Source: Hansfordia pulvinata
Lineage: Eukaryota > Ascomycota > Sordariomycetes > Xylariales
Direction of reading: 5' to 3'
Length of the DNA: 64,000 nucleotides
Assembly (NCBI GenBank): GCA_006538405.1
Contig: BJKQ01000005.1
Span: 2,170,001-2,234,000 of the forward strand
In this document: positions 47,827 to 60,499 of the stretch, piece after piece
Layout: each line of letters begins with the position of its first letter
Position numbering within the stretch: the stretch's first letter is position 1
The notes under the pieces: generated by a model
Seen by the model: the letters and a program-made list of their open reading frames with translations, nothing else
The model's database searches: none
What the model was told of the DNA's origin: nothing
Translations under genes and position numbers: made by a program

Positions 47827-50800
47827 CTACCGCCGCTTGCTCATGGCCTCGGCGATGGACGCGCTTCCGTTGCCGTCGTAGTCCCAAGCCCGCTTCAGGC
47901 CGCCCTCGTACACGCTGGCCACCGACTCCTGCCACATGGCCGGCGTGATGAAGTTCTGCACCGGGGGCGCCGGGAAGTGGTGCTGGTGCTGCTGAGACAT
48001 GGTCTGCGACGGCGCGGGTATGGATGCAGTAGCAATCTGGATGTCCTGGGTGGTCGGGACTTCGGGGCACCTGAGGAGTTGATACTTAGAGGGCTGCTAT
48101 GGGAGGCCATCGTCACTGGCGGGGGTTCAGGCTGTGGCGTACCAAATGTCGTGTTCCATTGACTTGGTAGACGAGTTAGCACCTTTGCTGGGGTTGACGT
48201 GGGGGTGTCGACTGCAACATTGCGATAGAGAGAGAAAAAGATGGGAGGGGGGGGCGTTGGGACTTACTCGAAAATGCGCGAAGGGTTCCAGGTCGGCGTC
48301 GCATCGGCTATGGACAGGCCATGCGCGAGCGACGGCGCCTGCGTCCCTTGGCCCGGCATCATGGGGATCGACTGTATACCGGGTGAAGAGTCACTTTTAT
48401 TGTCCCCGGTCCCGGCTGAAAGAGGCGTCATGGGATGATAACTGACTTGTGAGTGGTGCTGGGGCTGGTGATCCACGCCCTGGTCGAGGGATCCGGTCCG
48501 GAGCATGGGCGGCTTGAAGACGTTGACGCTGGGCGGGCTGGGGTGGCTCGGGTGCGGGCTTCCGTAAGGGAAGCTCGGCTTGAGAGCAAACGGCTTCCGC
48601 GTGTCGACCGAGAACGCTTCGCGGACGGCGTCGATCTGCTTGAGCATGTCTGGCAAAGGCCACGAGCTCATGGTCTTCTCTAGGATGCGCATGTGCCGCG
48701 TGAAGTAATCCCGGGCGTCCCTGTTCAGCTCCGGATCGGGCGAAGTGAGAGCGACCTGAGTCGGGGTGTCAGAAAGATCAAGAAAAACACAAAAAAGGGG
48801 GAACCTGTTCCAGGGGCTTGCGTATAACTAACCAGGTGCAAAACGATGCAGGCCAGGATCGCGTAGATGGTGAAGCTGATGCCGCGCTGCATGCACTGCA
48901 GCCCGCTCAGGCCGAAAGACTGCAGCATGGACTCTTGAAGGCGGCACAGGGCCTTGGCTGACGAGTAGCAGAGCATCATCTCCGATTTCCACTGTCCATC
49001 GGCACTCGTCGGGTCGAGGAAGCTCAGCTGCGGCCGGTGGCCGAGGATGATGCTGAGGTAGTAGTACGAGTGCATGTTGCCGATGTAGTGTGACGAGATC
49101 CAAGGCATCGAGCCGTCCTGCGGGAACGTGATGGTCAGCTCGGGCGGCAGCTCGTTCTGCCACCCGGTCAGGGACCGGCAGAGCGCCACAAACTCCGGGT
49201 CGATGCCCCACTCCTTCTTCCTCTTAATCTTGGTGTAGATGCGGTTGAGCTTGTTGATGTTTCGCACGATCCGGGTGAAGAAGACAAAGTTCCGCGACAC
49301 GTCATAATCCGAGTCTTCCGAGCCGTGGATGCGCCTCGGCACGGTGAAGTCCAACGATTCCAGATCCACAGACAAGTCGTCTCGGCCTGCGTTGCAACTG
49401 GTCAGCAATGGGTTCCATTCGAGAAAGGTGCACATCATCCAGGGCTTCTGACCTTGCGAGGCTGCGATCATCGTCTCGCAGACGAACAAGGTCTGCCACA
49501 CGCGAGTCTTGGTCAGGCAGTCGGCCGGGGTCGATCCACACGGCTTCCCAGCCTGGTGGTTCTCGTAGTGTTCGTCCAGGCCGAGTTCCTTGGCCATGGT
49601 CACGCAGTTGACCACCGATACCCACGAGCGGTAGTAGTAGCCCCTTTTGGGCACGGCTTCCCGTGCTTTCAAGATGATCAGGTGGGCTTGGACAGTGCTC
49701 AAGCGGGGCACATCCATGAACGAATCGCGTGTTCTGATGCGAGTTAGTGAACCATGCAACCTTCTCGGGTGTCCCTCTGCCTCGAGACTTACTCGACGCC
49801 AAAGCGATCCATTGCTGCCCCTGAGCCGGCTCATCGGCCAGACGACCGGCCACGGCGAAAATCGCTTCAAGTAGCAGAGGGGATATTGACTCCCGGTTGT
49901 GCTGCCATTGGTGATAGAGCTGTGCCTTGTTGAGGACGGGTACATATGGGTGGACGTTTGCGAAATAGAGTTGGAAATAGTGTAATATGGTCTCATCATC
50001 GGGCATGAGCTCCGGTGGAATCCGGATCTTCAGCCCCGGGCCGGACGGAATCGTCGGGAGGACGTTTTCGAACTCGTCGGCCTCTTCGACGGCGGCTCCT
50101 CGGCAGTGCTCATCAGCGCCGACTTGTTGTTCAGGTAGGGCGCTGGTGTGGCAAGGTCAGCAAGAACAGCACGCGTGCAACGGGACATCCACGGTGCAAA
50201 GACTCACCCGTTCCGCGCTCATCCACCTTGAGAGCGCCCAGGAGATCAGACAGATCCTGCTGGGGGTACGAATCCTGCTGGTACGAGTCGGGCGACGAGA
50301 CCGAGGGCGTGGGCTGGTTGTGCATTGGGGGCGTGGGAAACATGTTGGCCGAGGCGTACGGCTGGTCCATGACGCCGAGGGAAGGGGAGACAGTCGTATA
50401 CTGGAGGTTCTGCTGCGACACTGACAGGTCGCCATAGCCGCCGGGCGAGTAGAGCTCCTGGTCGTACTGCACCGGCGCGTGGTACGCGGACTGTTTGGCC
50501 TGGCGGGGATTGACTGCGACTGCACAGCCATCTGCCCGTAGTTGCCCTGCAGCTGCGCAGCCTCGAACTCGATTGGCTCGAAGCCCTGGCCGTCGCCGGG
50601 CGAATCCTCGTACTGGCCATTGGGTCTCACGCACTGAAGTTTGAGTCGAATGCAAGCCGAGCACGGCCAGGTGTTGGTGGTCGCGGCATCGCACTTGATC
50701 TTGCGCCGTCGGCAGCCTTCGCAGGCGCGCATTACTGTGAAGCGTCAGCAGTCGGGACACGGAGGCGGCGGCGGCGGCGCGAGCCGTGAGGATTCGGGCA

Positions 50801-51136
50801 TACCCTTCAGCCGCTTGTGGCGGTTGTGCTCGTCAACAAAGACATAATCTGGAAGCCCACACACGTCAGCATCTCGCACTGCTTTCGGCCGGGCGCACCG
50901 AACGAGAAAAAAAAAAAAGAGTCGCATGGTTCTGGAGCGGTGCGGAGGGCCAGGGCAGGGTGGACCGGGCCGGACCGGAGGGGACGGGGCGGGCAGGCGG
51001 GCGGGCGGGCGGCGCACGCACTCTTCTGGGTCTCGCGCGGCTGCGCATACGCGGGCGGCGCAAAGGTGAAGGAGTTGTTGAGCGAGCCTTGCGAGCTTTG
51101 CGGCAGCAGCCTCCGTACGGACGGGTCGTTGGACAT
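47827..51136 (-). CDS. Zn2Cys6 fungal-specific transcription factor, frame broken at four places
   Basis: DNA-binding regulator with a C-terminal MHR (fungal_trans) domain; its targets are unknown. Eight exons fit: 51136-51022, 50848-50804, 50734-50208, 50142-49793, 49733-49453, 49386-48833, 48755-48268 and 48162-47827. Splicing gives YVFVDEHNRHKRLKVMRACE, then the zinc cluster CX2CX6CX9CX2CX6C (CEGCRRRKIKC, then CSACIRLKLQC). The MHR includes LHYFQLYFANVHPYVPVL, KAREAVPKRGYYYRSW and LQCMQRGISFT. The end is MWQESVASVYEGGLKRAWDY. The conserved frame is regained only if single bases are added near 50505-50508 (C4 on the coding strand), 50085-50100, 49724-49733 and 48064-48067 (C4). Summed exons plus four bases equal 900 codons. 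This is either poor consensus or a decayed gene. Confidence 0.82.
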
Positions 51137-51539
51137 GGTGGTGCGCTGAGAGTCGCGCGGTTGGAGGGGTTGCAAGCAGCGCTGCAGCCTTTAGTAAGCC
51201 GCTCTCCCTCGGCAGTCTCAGCACTCGGCGCTCAGCACTCGGCGCGGGCGTCGTTGCCGGGGACGTCCAGTGCGATTGGCTTCCGGGTGTATGTGGACAG
51301 GGTCGGTCGGTAGCAGAGGTCGACGGGCAAGCGTGGGCGCGCGCATTGAAATGCCGCAGACGTTCCGCGCGAGCCGGCTCTCTGATCTGCACTACACGGC
51401 GAAGGAGGGCGTTCGACAGGGTGGGTGGCGGCGACAGCGGCAGGTGGGTGGGCGCAATATGGGGCGGACAGGCGGTCCGCAGTATGGCGGGCGGGTGTGA
51501 GAAGGGTTGAATTGGGGCCGGAATCCCGCCAGGGAGAGG

Positions 51540-51780
51540 AGGTATGTCAGTCGATCGGTCGGTCGGTCGGTTGGTCGAGCGAGGTTGGTCGTGAGGATGG
51601 ATGAGGTAGGTAGATTAGAAAGCAAGGCCGGCTGGAGGGGAGACAGAGGAGAAGGCCGAGCAAGGCCGATCTGTCCGTCAATCCGCCCGTGTCAGTTCAG
51701 TCAGTCTGTCAGTCAGTCAGTCAATCTGTCTGTCTGTCGGTCGGTTAGTCGGTCAGTTCCGCTCACCTGGGCGGCTTGCG
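51540..51780. repeat. Tetranucleotide repeat patch (GGTC / GTCA / GTCT)
   Basis: Runs of GGTC near 51553-51575 and of GTCA, GTCT and GGTC near 51690-51760, about 0.4-0.65 kb upstream of the Zn2Cys6 start. Irregular, typical of slippage. Confidence 0.65.
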
Positions 51781-52279
51781 CAACTAAAAGTAGGTAGGTA
51801 CGGTAGGTAACTTACGAGTAGGTAGATTAGCTGCCCGTCGTCTGTCGGTCGCATTGAAGTCACTTGTGTGCGTGCTTGGGAAACCAAGGTGGCTACGAGT
51901 AGGTAGGTGAGGTAGAGCTACCTATGAGTCTCGTAGGAGGACCGCAACAACAACGCGCAATGGAACGCAAGGCGACGCAACGTCGGACCGGCGCTGGGAG
52001 CGGTCGGTACAAGTAAAGTATCCGCAGGTCGCAAGGCGCGGGCTAACTTGGGTAGCCACTTGACTAACGAGGCGAAATGGGCTTGGCGAGATGGCTACCA
52101 GCAAGCGTTTTTCTCCTAGGTAGGTAGTCAGTCTTGTCGCCCGCCCGGGGATATCGTCCAGGAGGCGGGCGAGAGACATGCAGACCAGAGACAGTCCACG
52201 ACTAGGTTGACGGCCAGCCCGTCCGCCCAGTGGGCTTTGCTTTCGCATGTACGAGTAGCTGTGGCTCGCTCACTGGCCC

Positions 52280-52325
52280 GCTGCTTTGCCTTGCCTTGCC
52301 TTGCCTTGTGCCTTGCCTCGCCTTG
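52280..52325. repeat. CCTTG pentanucleotide tandem
   Basis: Four to six copies of CCTTG, some imperfect. Intergenic. Confidence 0.65.
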
Positions 52326-55300
52326 CTCTCATCGAGTTCCCTCCCTCTTTCTTCCATGTCAGCCAGGCCACGCCAGGCGATGGCGCGATTGGCCGCCGCC
52401 GCCGCCGCCGCCGGATCGACAGCTCACACGCACAAGTAATCAAGTACCCGTAACAGGGTCGATCAGGGCGAGACCCGGGGCCTGCCGAGATTGAGTCGAA
52501 AGCCAATCTGGTTAGGAGGGACTCAGGTCCCAACTCTGTTCTCGCGTTCTCGACCGACCCTTTGCCAGGTACTCGCACCAGCCCACGCACACTCCCTGGC
52601 GAGCGGCGAGGGACCAGAGACGAAAGGGGGGGGGAGAAGGGGGGAGGGGGGTAACGAGTACACACGTTTGGGGTCCCGCCCCCGTACGAGTACGGATACT
52701 CACTCGCTCGTACTTAGTCGCGTTCCCTGGCATCATCACCCTTCGCTGGGCGGGCGATGGCACAACGCCATCCACGAACGGGGCGCGCGGCTTGCTGCTA
52801 CTGGCCGCGCGAGGGGGGGCCCCTGCAGGTCTCGCGCTAGGCTGGCCTTCGGGACGGGGGGGTTTCAGTGGAAATCATTATTTAGGGAGCCGGGGAGGTG
52901 GGAGGGAACGGGCCAGGGTCTTGAGCGGACAACGGTCGCGAGGCACCATGTCATGGAAACGCACCTTGTTGATGAGGTGGGCTCGTGGCTAGGTTAGGTA
53001 CCCAGTGCTCGTACGAGTACACGCCGCGCGCCTCTCGAGCCATGCTGATGAAAGTGAGAAACACGCTGCAAAATCGCCCCTTTGATCTCGTTAGCTCACC
53101 ACCAACAAGGGCAACGACTGATCCAAGGGCATCAAGGGCGTGTTTGGACCGCTCATTCTCACAGCGCTTTCGAGGTTGAGCTCTGCTGCTCGCGGCGGCC
53201 GGCCTGGATGACCAGCCACGTGAGTGTTGACGTTGGGATCGTGGGTAGTATCCACTTACTCGGGGGTACGAGTAGGTATGCGGCGCCCGTCGGGTGCAAA
53301 GGCAGCGACACGCCGGAGCGGCAACGAGAACAACGCCGCAGAGGCAAAGCCGCCCGGAGCGCGCGACTGTCTTCTCTTGCGACACCACAGCAGCTGGCGC
53401 CCAAGTCTGGCCGGTCACAACAGTGCCGAGTCCCCGTGGCACGCTTCGACTGGTGGCAACATTGGTTCGGATTGGTGCATGTGCTTGCTGTTGACTCGAC
53501 CCGGCAATGGCAATTTTCTTTCTCATGTGGCGAACTTCGTACGGCATCGGTTTCAGCCTTGATTCTTTTTTTATCTTGCGGCCACTTTAGCCTGACATCT
53601 GTCTTCAGAATTGGCCCCCCCTTTCGGTGGAAAAGTCGTCAAAGCCTGATGCCGCCATGGGCCGTGATCGCTGAGAGCGTGTTGAGACTCGCCCCTCGGG
53701 GTTTTTTTTTTTCTTCCCCTCTTGAACTTGTTCATCTCTCGAGCCAAGTGAGTCGAGGGTTGTCGCAGCTGTCGCGTGTACCCCCAGCGTGGCAGGGGCC
53801 TGTCTGAAGGATCAAAACTAGCTTCAAAGGCGGCAGGTCGGTGGCTCGTTATCCCGCGGGATGTCCGTCCCCGTGAGCCTGCAAGATCTTGAAAAGGCGG
53901 CTCGAGTGACAGGCTGCTGTAGCGCCCGGCACGGCATAATCGCAGGGCGACGAGTGCGAGACTCGGGTTGCCAGTGCCGAGTATGATGCTGACGCCGGCT
54001 GGCCCATGGAGCCGTACGACATGCATGCAACGGCACGATTCCAGACCTGCAGAACGGCACCATATGCACGGCACCAAGGCCGCTAAACTCGAATTCCGGT
54101 CGGTGGCGGTCGTGGTCCACGCGACTTGAACCATGGTGGGAATCGGGCAATATCTTAGCCGTGGCCCTTGTATAGATACTCGTAGACCCCACAAAGAGCA
54201 GCAAGGGGGCAGGCCACGCGCTGCAGCAGCTGCAGATGCAGAGCCCCCCCCTTGCTCTTGATTATAAGATTTCAGGGCCCTGCCCCATGTGCGCAAAAGT
54301 CGAATACTTGTCATTTGATAATGTGGGCAAGTCACAGGTTGTGGCTGAACATATGACGATAGAAGCCTGGTTGGTTGTAATCAGTGCGTGGCCCTGAGTC
54401 TCGAGGCCACCGCCAGCTGCTTGATCGACTTGATGGATGTCTCTCGGAGAAGTAGGGTACTCATTGGACGAGAGCCGCACGCAGCGCCGTGGCTGGAGGC
54501 CAACCGACACAAGGGCCGGACCGAATCGTGGCCAGTGTTGAGACGGTCGCGGGGCCCGCAGCACCTGAGTTTGACGAACCCGAAGCGTCCAGGCTATTGC
54601 GAGCTTGGTGCGGATGCCACAGGCTGACCGTGCTGTAGTCAAGGATAATCCGAAGGTCTTTATTCTGTACGAGGTGAAGTACTTGTCGTGGGCTTGTTTG
54701 GCCCGGCCAGCTGGATCGCTTTGGGTCGTGTGTGCCCTCTGAGGGTGTCAACGAGAAGACGAAAGTCAACCCACTGGTCGGAGAAGGCGGTAAAGTCCTC
54801 CAAGGCAAACTCATATCTCGTGGCGTTGACTCGCGTGCCTCTACTCGTGCGGAGTGCGGGTTTCGCGGGGCCGTCTCGGTACGGTGGTGGTCGCGCCTGG
54901 GGTACGAACGGCCTGGTAGTATGCGTGCGTGCGAGTGTTGTGTGGGTGTTGCACCACTGCCCGTACTCGTCCGCACACTGCCTGACCCACGGGCGCCTGG
55001 GGGAGCCAACGCCAGCAGCAGCTGTCTTGATTGGTGCAATTCCGGGGCGTTGCTTCTTGTGCGTCCCAGTCGTGTGACGAGGCCGGAGAGAAAGTCGCGG
55101 CGCGACTGAGCCCTAGCGACGGGCTTGAGACTGGCTGTGGACAGCCTGAGAGCCCAAAGCAGCGGCTCAAAGTAGCGCGAGTGCCGTTCAATGCTGTGCG
55201 TGCGTGGGAACCGGATGCCCACTCTGTGGCCAAGAAGTCCTTATCGTCGTAGAGGGTTCGTAGGTACTGGCACGGAAAGCTGGGCGCGAGCCGACCGAGG

Positions 55301-55395
55301 ACGACATGCCGGCACGCCGGGCCCGGGATGGGCCGGTGGGCAGCAGCCCCAGCACGAGCAGCAAGGCCTTGCAGAAGAGTCGTACGAGAGGAGGC

Positions 55396-55416
55396 GGGGG
55401 GGGGGGGGGGGGGGGG
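55396..55416. repeat. Run of 21 G
   Basis: Uninterrupted G run on the plus strand. Its true length is uncertain, since such runs are hard to sequence. It could form a G-quadruplex. Confidence 0.8.
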
Positions 55417-58400
55417 TCTCTGACCGGTGGAAGCGCCGTCCAGGCGTGCTGGGCGCCGTTGGGTGCTGGGACCTGGCGGATCGGCACCCGTCACATGCGG
55501 CGAAGGGAGCTGCTCGTACGAGTACCACCGCGACACTGACTGCTGGTGGTCGGAGGCGGTCGTGGGCGGCCGTGGCCGTGGACGGCGTGGACGTGACGGC
55601 ATGAAAAGACAGGACGACGTGCTGGTGCGGTGCGAGGACGTGAACGGGTGGGCGGGGCGAGTGGGGGAGCGAATCACGAGCATAGGAAAGCACGCTGTGG
55701 TGGTGGTTGGCGAAGGTTCGAAGAAGCTGGACCTCGGCTCATCGAAGCGCTAAAGACGCTAGCGGCCATCCCGACAAGCGGGGGCGGGGGCACCCACGGC
55801 ACCTAATCACGCTAATAAAAGTGCCTTAGGTTAGGTACACTTCGTAGACCCATAGGTACTCGTAGGTACGGCCCAGGGCATGGATGTTAGGTACGCCGGC
55901 GTCAGGTCTGGGCTTCACGTTGTTCCATCGGACATGTACTTCATTCGGCGAACGGAGGCACCCCATCAGATGCCGTGTTAGTCAAGCATCTAACGGACTC
56001 TCACTTCCATCGTCATCATCATCATCATCAGTGAGCGAGAGAGGAGGGGCCTCCTCCGCAACATCGATGGTGTGCCTGATTCCAGCGTGCGGCTTTCCAG
56101 GTTCTTCCGTCGTTGCCAGGTCTCCCGACTTCCGAGATGGGCTAAAAAGGGACCCCTCGACAGAGGCGTCCAGACATCCGGCCAACGTGAGTTCGTACAG
56201 GTACAGGCACGGTCCTTTGTGGTGGGCGCTCCGGTCTGTACCTGTGCGGACTGTAGGTACCTGGGCTAGGTAGGAGTAACCAGGGACACTCAGGCGCAGA
56301 GGGCTTCAACTGAGGCCATGAGATGAGAAGATTCAACATTTCGACCTCCACTTGAAGTCCAATAGATATGACGTACCCGCGCAGTCCGTTGCGAATAAGG
56401 CAGTCGTGGCTGCAGGCCAGTTCATGCGGTGTGCTTGTGATCTGGGAAGCCCGGGCGTAGCCATCTCCAGGCCTGCGCCTCGTAATTGGGCCCCCCTTAA
56501 CCGCTTGCCTCTTCCGCTGACCGTCCTCTCACCTCACCTCACAAGGCCGGCTTGACCTGGCGTCACGTCACCGGCAAGCCATCGTCGGCGACGCCCTCGG
56601 CCTCATGGGGGCTATGATCTCATCCCCCGAAGACGCCGCGCCAGATCAGGCTGCTCGCTACCGTGCCGGGCGGGGGGACGGGCGGGGCACAAGATAACTG
56701 CCGACGATTCCCCCCCTCCCCATGGCGAATGCTCGTCCAGCCACGGCACGTACGCCCCCTCGCCACAACGGCATTCTGCCCTCTAATATGCACACAGCCC
56801 CTGCTCTGTGGCGCCGTATTTTTAGGAGCCACCTGGGTATGTACGTAAACCTCGGAGAGCGAGAAAAGATACATTGTCCCGATCTTGGTTGCTTGACACG
56901 CGACCATCTGTCCACCAACCTAGGTACTCTTGCCATAGCTTCAGGCGTTTTGGCAGGCCCATAAGGCTCTGCTGGCTCTACTGAGTATGTGTCGACAGAG
57001 CCTGCGTGTGTCTGATCGAGATGGCCTGCGACACTGAACGGAAGGCAACCCATCAACACGTTGCGGAAGCTTCCGTGCCTCAGTCTTGCCAGGCTTTACA
57101 CCTTCGAAAAGCCCAGAGCTTTCCGCTCTGCGGTTCTTGTCGTGCCCTACCATGGGAATTTATTTTCGTTATTACAAGCTTCGCCTGGGCCGACCCGCGA
57201 TTGATCTAAATGCGCCGCGGCGGCCGGGCCTCGCGGCTTGTCCTGTCTATTTTAAGACGGGTCGCCATCCGGCCACTGCGAAAACTGCGGCCCAGTGGCA
57301 ATCACAGTCACACTCATCAGCCACCCAGGGGTCTTGCTTGAACGGGCCGTTGTTTGTCAACGGCTACGTCTGTGTTGTCTTGCTATGCATGTTACAGAAC
57401 TACCCTCTGGTTCTTTTTTTATCGGCAACTGAGCTAGAACACATCATCAAGTTGCCCCTCTATAAGATGGGCAGGCTCGGGGACCCCGGGCGTGCACAGG
57501 CTCTCGCATCTGCCGCGAAGATGCTTGACGCGAGATGTGGAAGAGGCGAGAGGCGAGATATTGCACAAACGCCAGTGGCATTTACGTGGATAGGCACGTA
57601 GATGTTGAGAGCTACAGATCTACCAGTTTCCCAGGCACAGCATTCGTCCGGAGTGCTGGAAGAGTCTACAGAGTAAAACCTTGGATCCACCTGCAAGCAG
57701 TTGAGCCACGCAGCAGTGGAACGTCACTTGGGCACACCTGCAAATTCCGAACTGAAATCAGGGCATCAACTGTTCCCCCAGAAGCCAGCATCACACGCTC
57801 CAGTGGTCGTTCCTTGGGGTAATCTCGTGGAATCCATCCTCGCGGGCCACGTTTCCAACCCTGAAGTGGACGGGCATGTTCTGGCCCTTCTTCCTTCTCC
57901 TTGCTTTGTGGCCCTGTAGAGTCCGACTGGGCGAGAGGCTGCGGGCCAAAACACGCGTTACCCGCTGCAGAGTCGAATGCAACAACCCAATATCAGTCTC
58001 TACTGCTTTGCACTATAGTCATCAGATCTCTTACGAAAGAGACCAGCTAGAGAATGCCGGACGGACTCGTACTCATGTCGCTGGAATAGGGTTGCAGATC
58101 CATTTGTCAGCGTTCAAGCGCGAATCACAGGCAAGCGGCTGAGATTCTGGCCTTGGCCCTGCCACAGTGTCTGCTCATCAGGGCCCTGTTCCAGACCAAG
58201 ACGCAACGACGCAAGGTACAGGGTTCGCCGGCACCTGACTGGACTGAAGGAGAGGAGAAGGGCTCGCCGGCGGGACGGCAAGACGGGCGAGTCAAGCTCG
58301 ATTCGGCACCCATCCCGCTCAGCTTCGAGCAGCGCATGCAGGGTCCTCGTCGAGCCTACCTAGGTAACCTGCCTTACCTACCTTTACCTGAAGGTAATAA

Positions 58401-59753
58401 TTGAGCTGTTATGCGCCGGCTAGGCGATCCCGCGCGCTGCAGAAGCGGGTTGCTCGCCAACGCACCTGATGCAACGGAACAGAACAAAGCTGCGAGGGAA
58501 ACGGGCGAGTCTGGCGTTGTACGAGTGAGCACCCGGATGCGCCCTCGTGCCACCTCAACACGCACATCAGATTCCCGTTCGGCGGGCGCAGAAAGCCGCA
58601 GACGCAAGAAGATCTGGGTAAATACCTGCCTTTGGTTCCATGTATGCAAGCCACCCGTTCAGTTACCGAAACTTGGCTGTGAGCACAGCGCGTCTCCGAG
58701 CGTCTCCTGGGGCACTTACATACATGGCATAAGGCTGGGGATTATGTCGTGCATTTCTCCCAGGTACTTATACCTATGGGTTCCGAAACCGGCATCGGAT
58801 GGCTGTACCTATTGGGTACGAGTACTTCTATTAGCCCGCCGTTACGCGATGCACCACGCGTACATTGGGAGGTACTCGCATCAACGACAGTCTAGAGGCT
58901 CTTTTCTTGCCATGCATCTCCAGCACCCACAATCGCCCACGACGAGCGCTCACCTTGCTGTGTTCGTTTTGGAGGAGAACAGTGGAGCGTCGGCAAGCCC
59001 CCTCCGCGACCCCGTCGTGCCCGTGCGGCGTCCACGCGCACAGCACCGGCGGCCGCCGTGGTTGCGCTGCTCCGTTGTCGGACGACGCCCGAGCCTCCCG
59101 AGACAAAGTGGGACACGGGCGTGATAACCACACTGGAGACCTGGCGATAACAGCGCAGGTCCAGTGGGATGGATGGGGATGCAAGGTTACACGCCGTGTA
59201 TTATAGAGGGCCAGAGTGGGAGACTGATCGCGCCGGGGACTGCACTGATGAGGATGAATGAGCCTCCAGGTGCAGATACCTAAGGTAACTTAGGCCGCCT
59301 CTCGAACTGCTGGGTCGAAGGGCGTACTTCGCACATTGGAGGATGCAGCATCGCGATGGTGTTCGAGCACATCGAGTGTCCCACCTTAGGTACTAAGTAG
59401 GTAGGTAGGTAGGCACCTAAAAAAACCCAACTGCACAGCTGCGAGTGCGCGAATCGCATGGATGAATTGCATACATGTAGAGTGCCGCGGAACAAAGGTA
59501 GAAGTAATGCTGGCTGCCTGCGATCCCTGATGGAGGGGCAATCCAACACCACCAGTGCAGCACCTGGGCAGTCCGCAATACATACTCGTACGAGTACCCG
59601 TGTACCCGCGTGCCGTCTACTCGTACTCGTACCCCGTGCCCCTCGCCCCAGTACGAGTAGGCGGATAACATCATCGCAAATCTCACCACCATCACCACTA
59701 CCGCCACCACCGCCGCCACCTCCACCACCGTTGCTTCGCCCGCCTGCTCCATC

Positions 59754-60499
59754 ATGGCCAGCGTCGAGAACGAGAACCCCACCATCCTCAACGCGGCGCA
59801 GCTGCCCTCGCGCCAGCGCAAGCAGCACGAGGCGCCCCTCAAGGGCCGCGACCATCACACAAACAGCCTCTTCTCCCGCCGGCTGCTGCCCTTGACCCCG
59901 CCGCTGTCCGACAGCTCCTCCGTCGTCGGCAGCGACAGCGACGGCCCCGATGACGATGCCGACGGCTACCTGACCCTCGAGCCCATCGACGAGCAGGAGA
60001 TCTTTGGTGAGTCCCGGCCAACCCCCACCCCCCGCCGAGCCCGCCGGGCATCTGCCCAATCCCCAGGCCTGCTTCATGTGCGACCGCCGCATGGCGCAGA
60101 TCAAACCCCTAACGTCGCACAGATCTCATCTCAACCATCTCGGACCCGGAGCACCCCCTCTCTCTCGGCCAGCTCGCTGTTGTCAATCTGCCAGACATCC
60201 ACCTGAGCCCCCGCCCCGGCCCCAGCACGCACCCGGACACCCTGACCCAGTGCCTGGTCAAGATCACGCCCACCATCACCCACTGCTCTCTGGCCACCGT
60301 CATTGGTCTCGGGATCCGCGTCCGCCTCGAGCAGGCACTGCCCCCCAACTACCGCGTCGACGTGGTCATCAAGGAGGGGACCCACAACCAGGACGACCAG
60401 GTCAACAAGCAGCTGGCCGACAAGGAGCGTGTGGCCGCCGCCCTCGAGAACGACACCCTGAGGGGCGTTCTCGACAAGATGCTCTCCACCTGCGTGTGA
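59754..60499 (+). CDS. cia2: CIA2 / MIP18-family cytosolic Fe-S assembly targeting factor
   Basis: Member of the CIA targeting complex that delivers Fe-S clusters to cytosolic and nuclear proteins. Exons 59754-60006 and 60123-60499 give 209 residues. The N-terminal half is variable and acidic (SSVVGSDSDGPDDDADG). The MIP18 (DUF59) domain begins at the exon junction (DLISTISDPEHPLSLGQLAV) and includes ITPTITHCSLATVIGLGIR. Its reactive Cys is residue 139 in HCSLAT. EGTHNQDDQVNKQLADKERV and LDKMLSTCV complete the domain. A cluster of five TACGAGTA-family words lies within 170 bases upstream of the ATG. Confidence is high because the domain is complete and the splice site restores it exactly. Confidence 0.95.

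Larger units (their letters stand above)
51137..59753. other. Gene-poor 8.6 kb region full of short repeats
   Basis: Divergent region between the Zn2Cys6 gene and CIA2. Several frames exceed 200 codons (for example 53571-54335, 54841-55683 and 58411-59124), but all are low-complexity, overlap frames on the other strand and show no domain. The region carries at least 15 of the 33 TACGAGTA-family words seen in the window and many TAGGTA/TACCTA runs (51600, 51790, 52115, 56255, 58355, 59390). Nothing recognisable as a transposase, reverse transcriptase or terminal repeat was seen. A long upstream control region or a degenerate repeat island are both possible. Confidence 0.5.

Noticed and set aside
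51540..51780. CRISPR-like array
   Set aside because: Units are 4 bases with no spacers; a eukaryotic microsatellite.
54841..55683. 280-codon open frame on the minus strand
   Set aside because: Pro/Arg/Thr-rich, crosses the G21 run, and overlaps equally long frames. No motif.
57086..57601. 171-codon frame with hydrophobic stretch
   Set aside because: One possible membrane helix but no family resemblance, no promoter and no splice logic.
51137..59753. Transposon remnant
   Set aside because: No transposase, reverse transcriptase, long terminal repeat or target-site duplication could be recognised by reading. A repeat search would be needed to find diverged copies.
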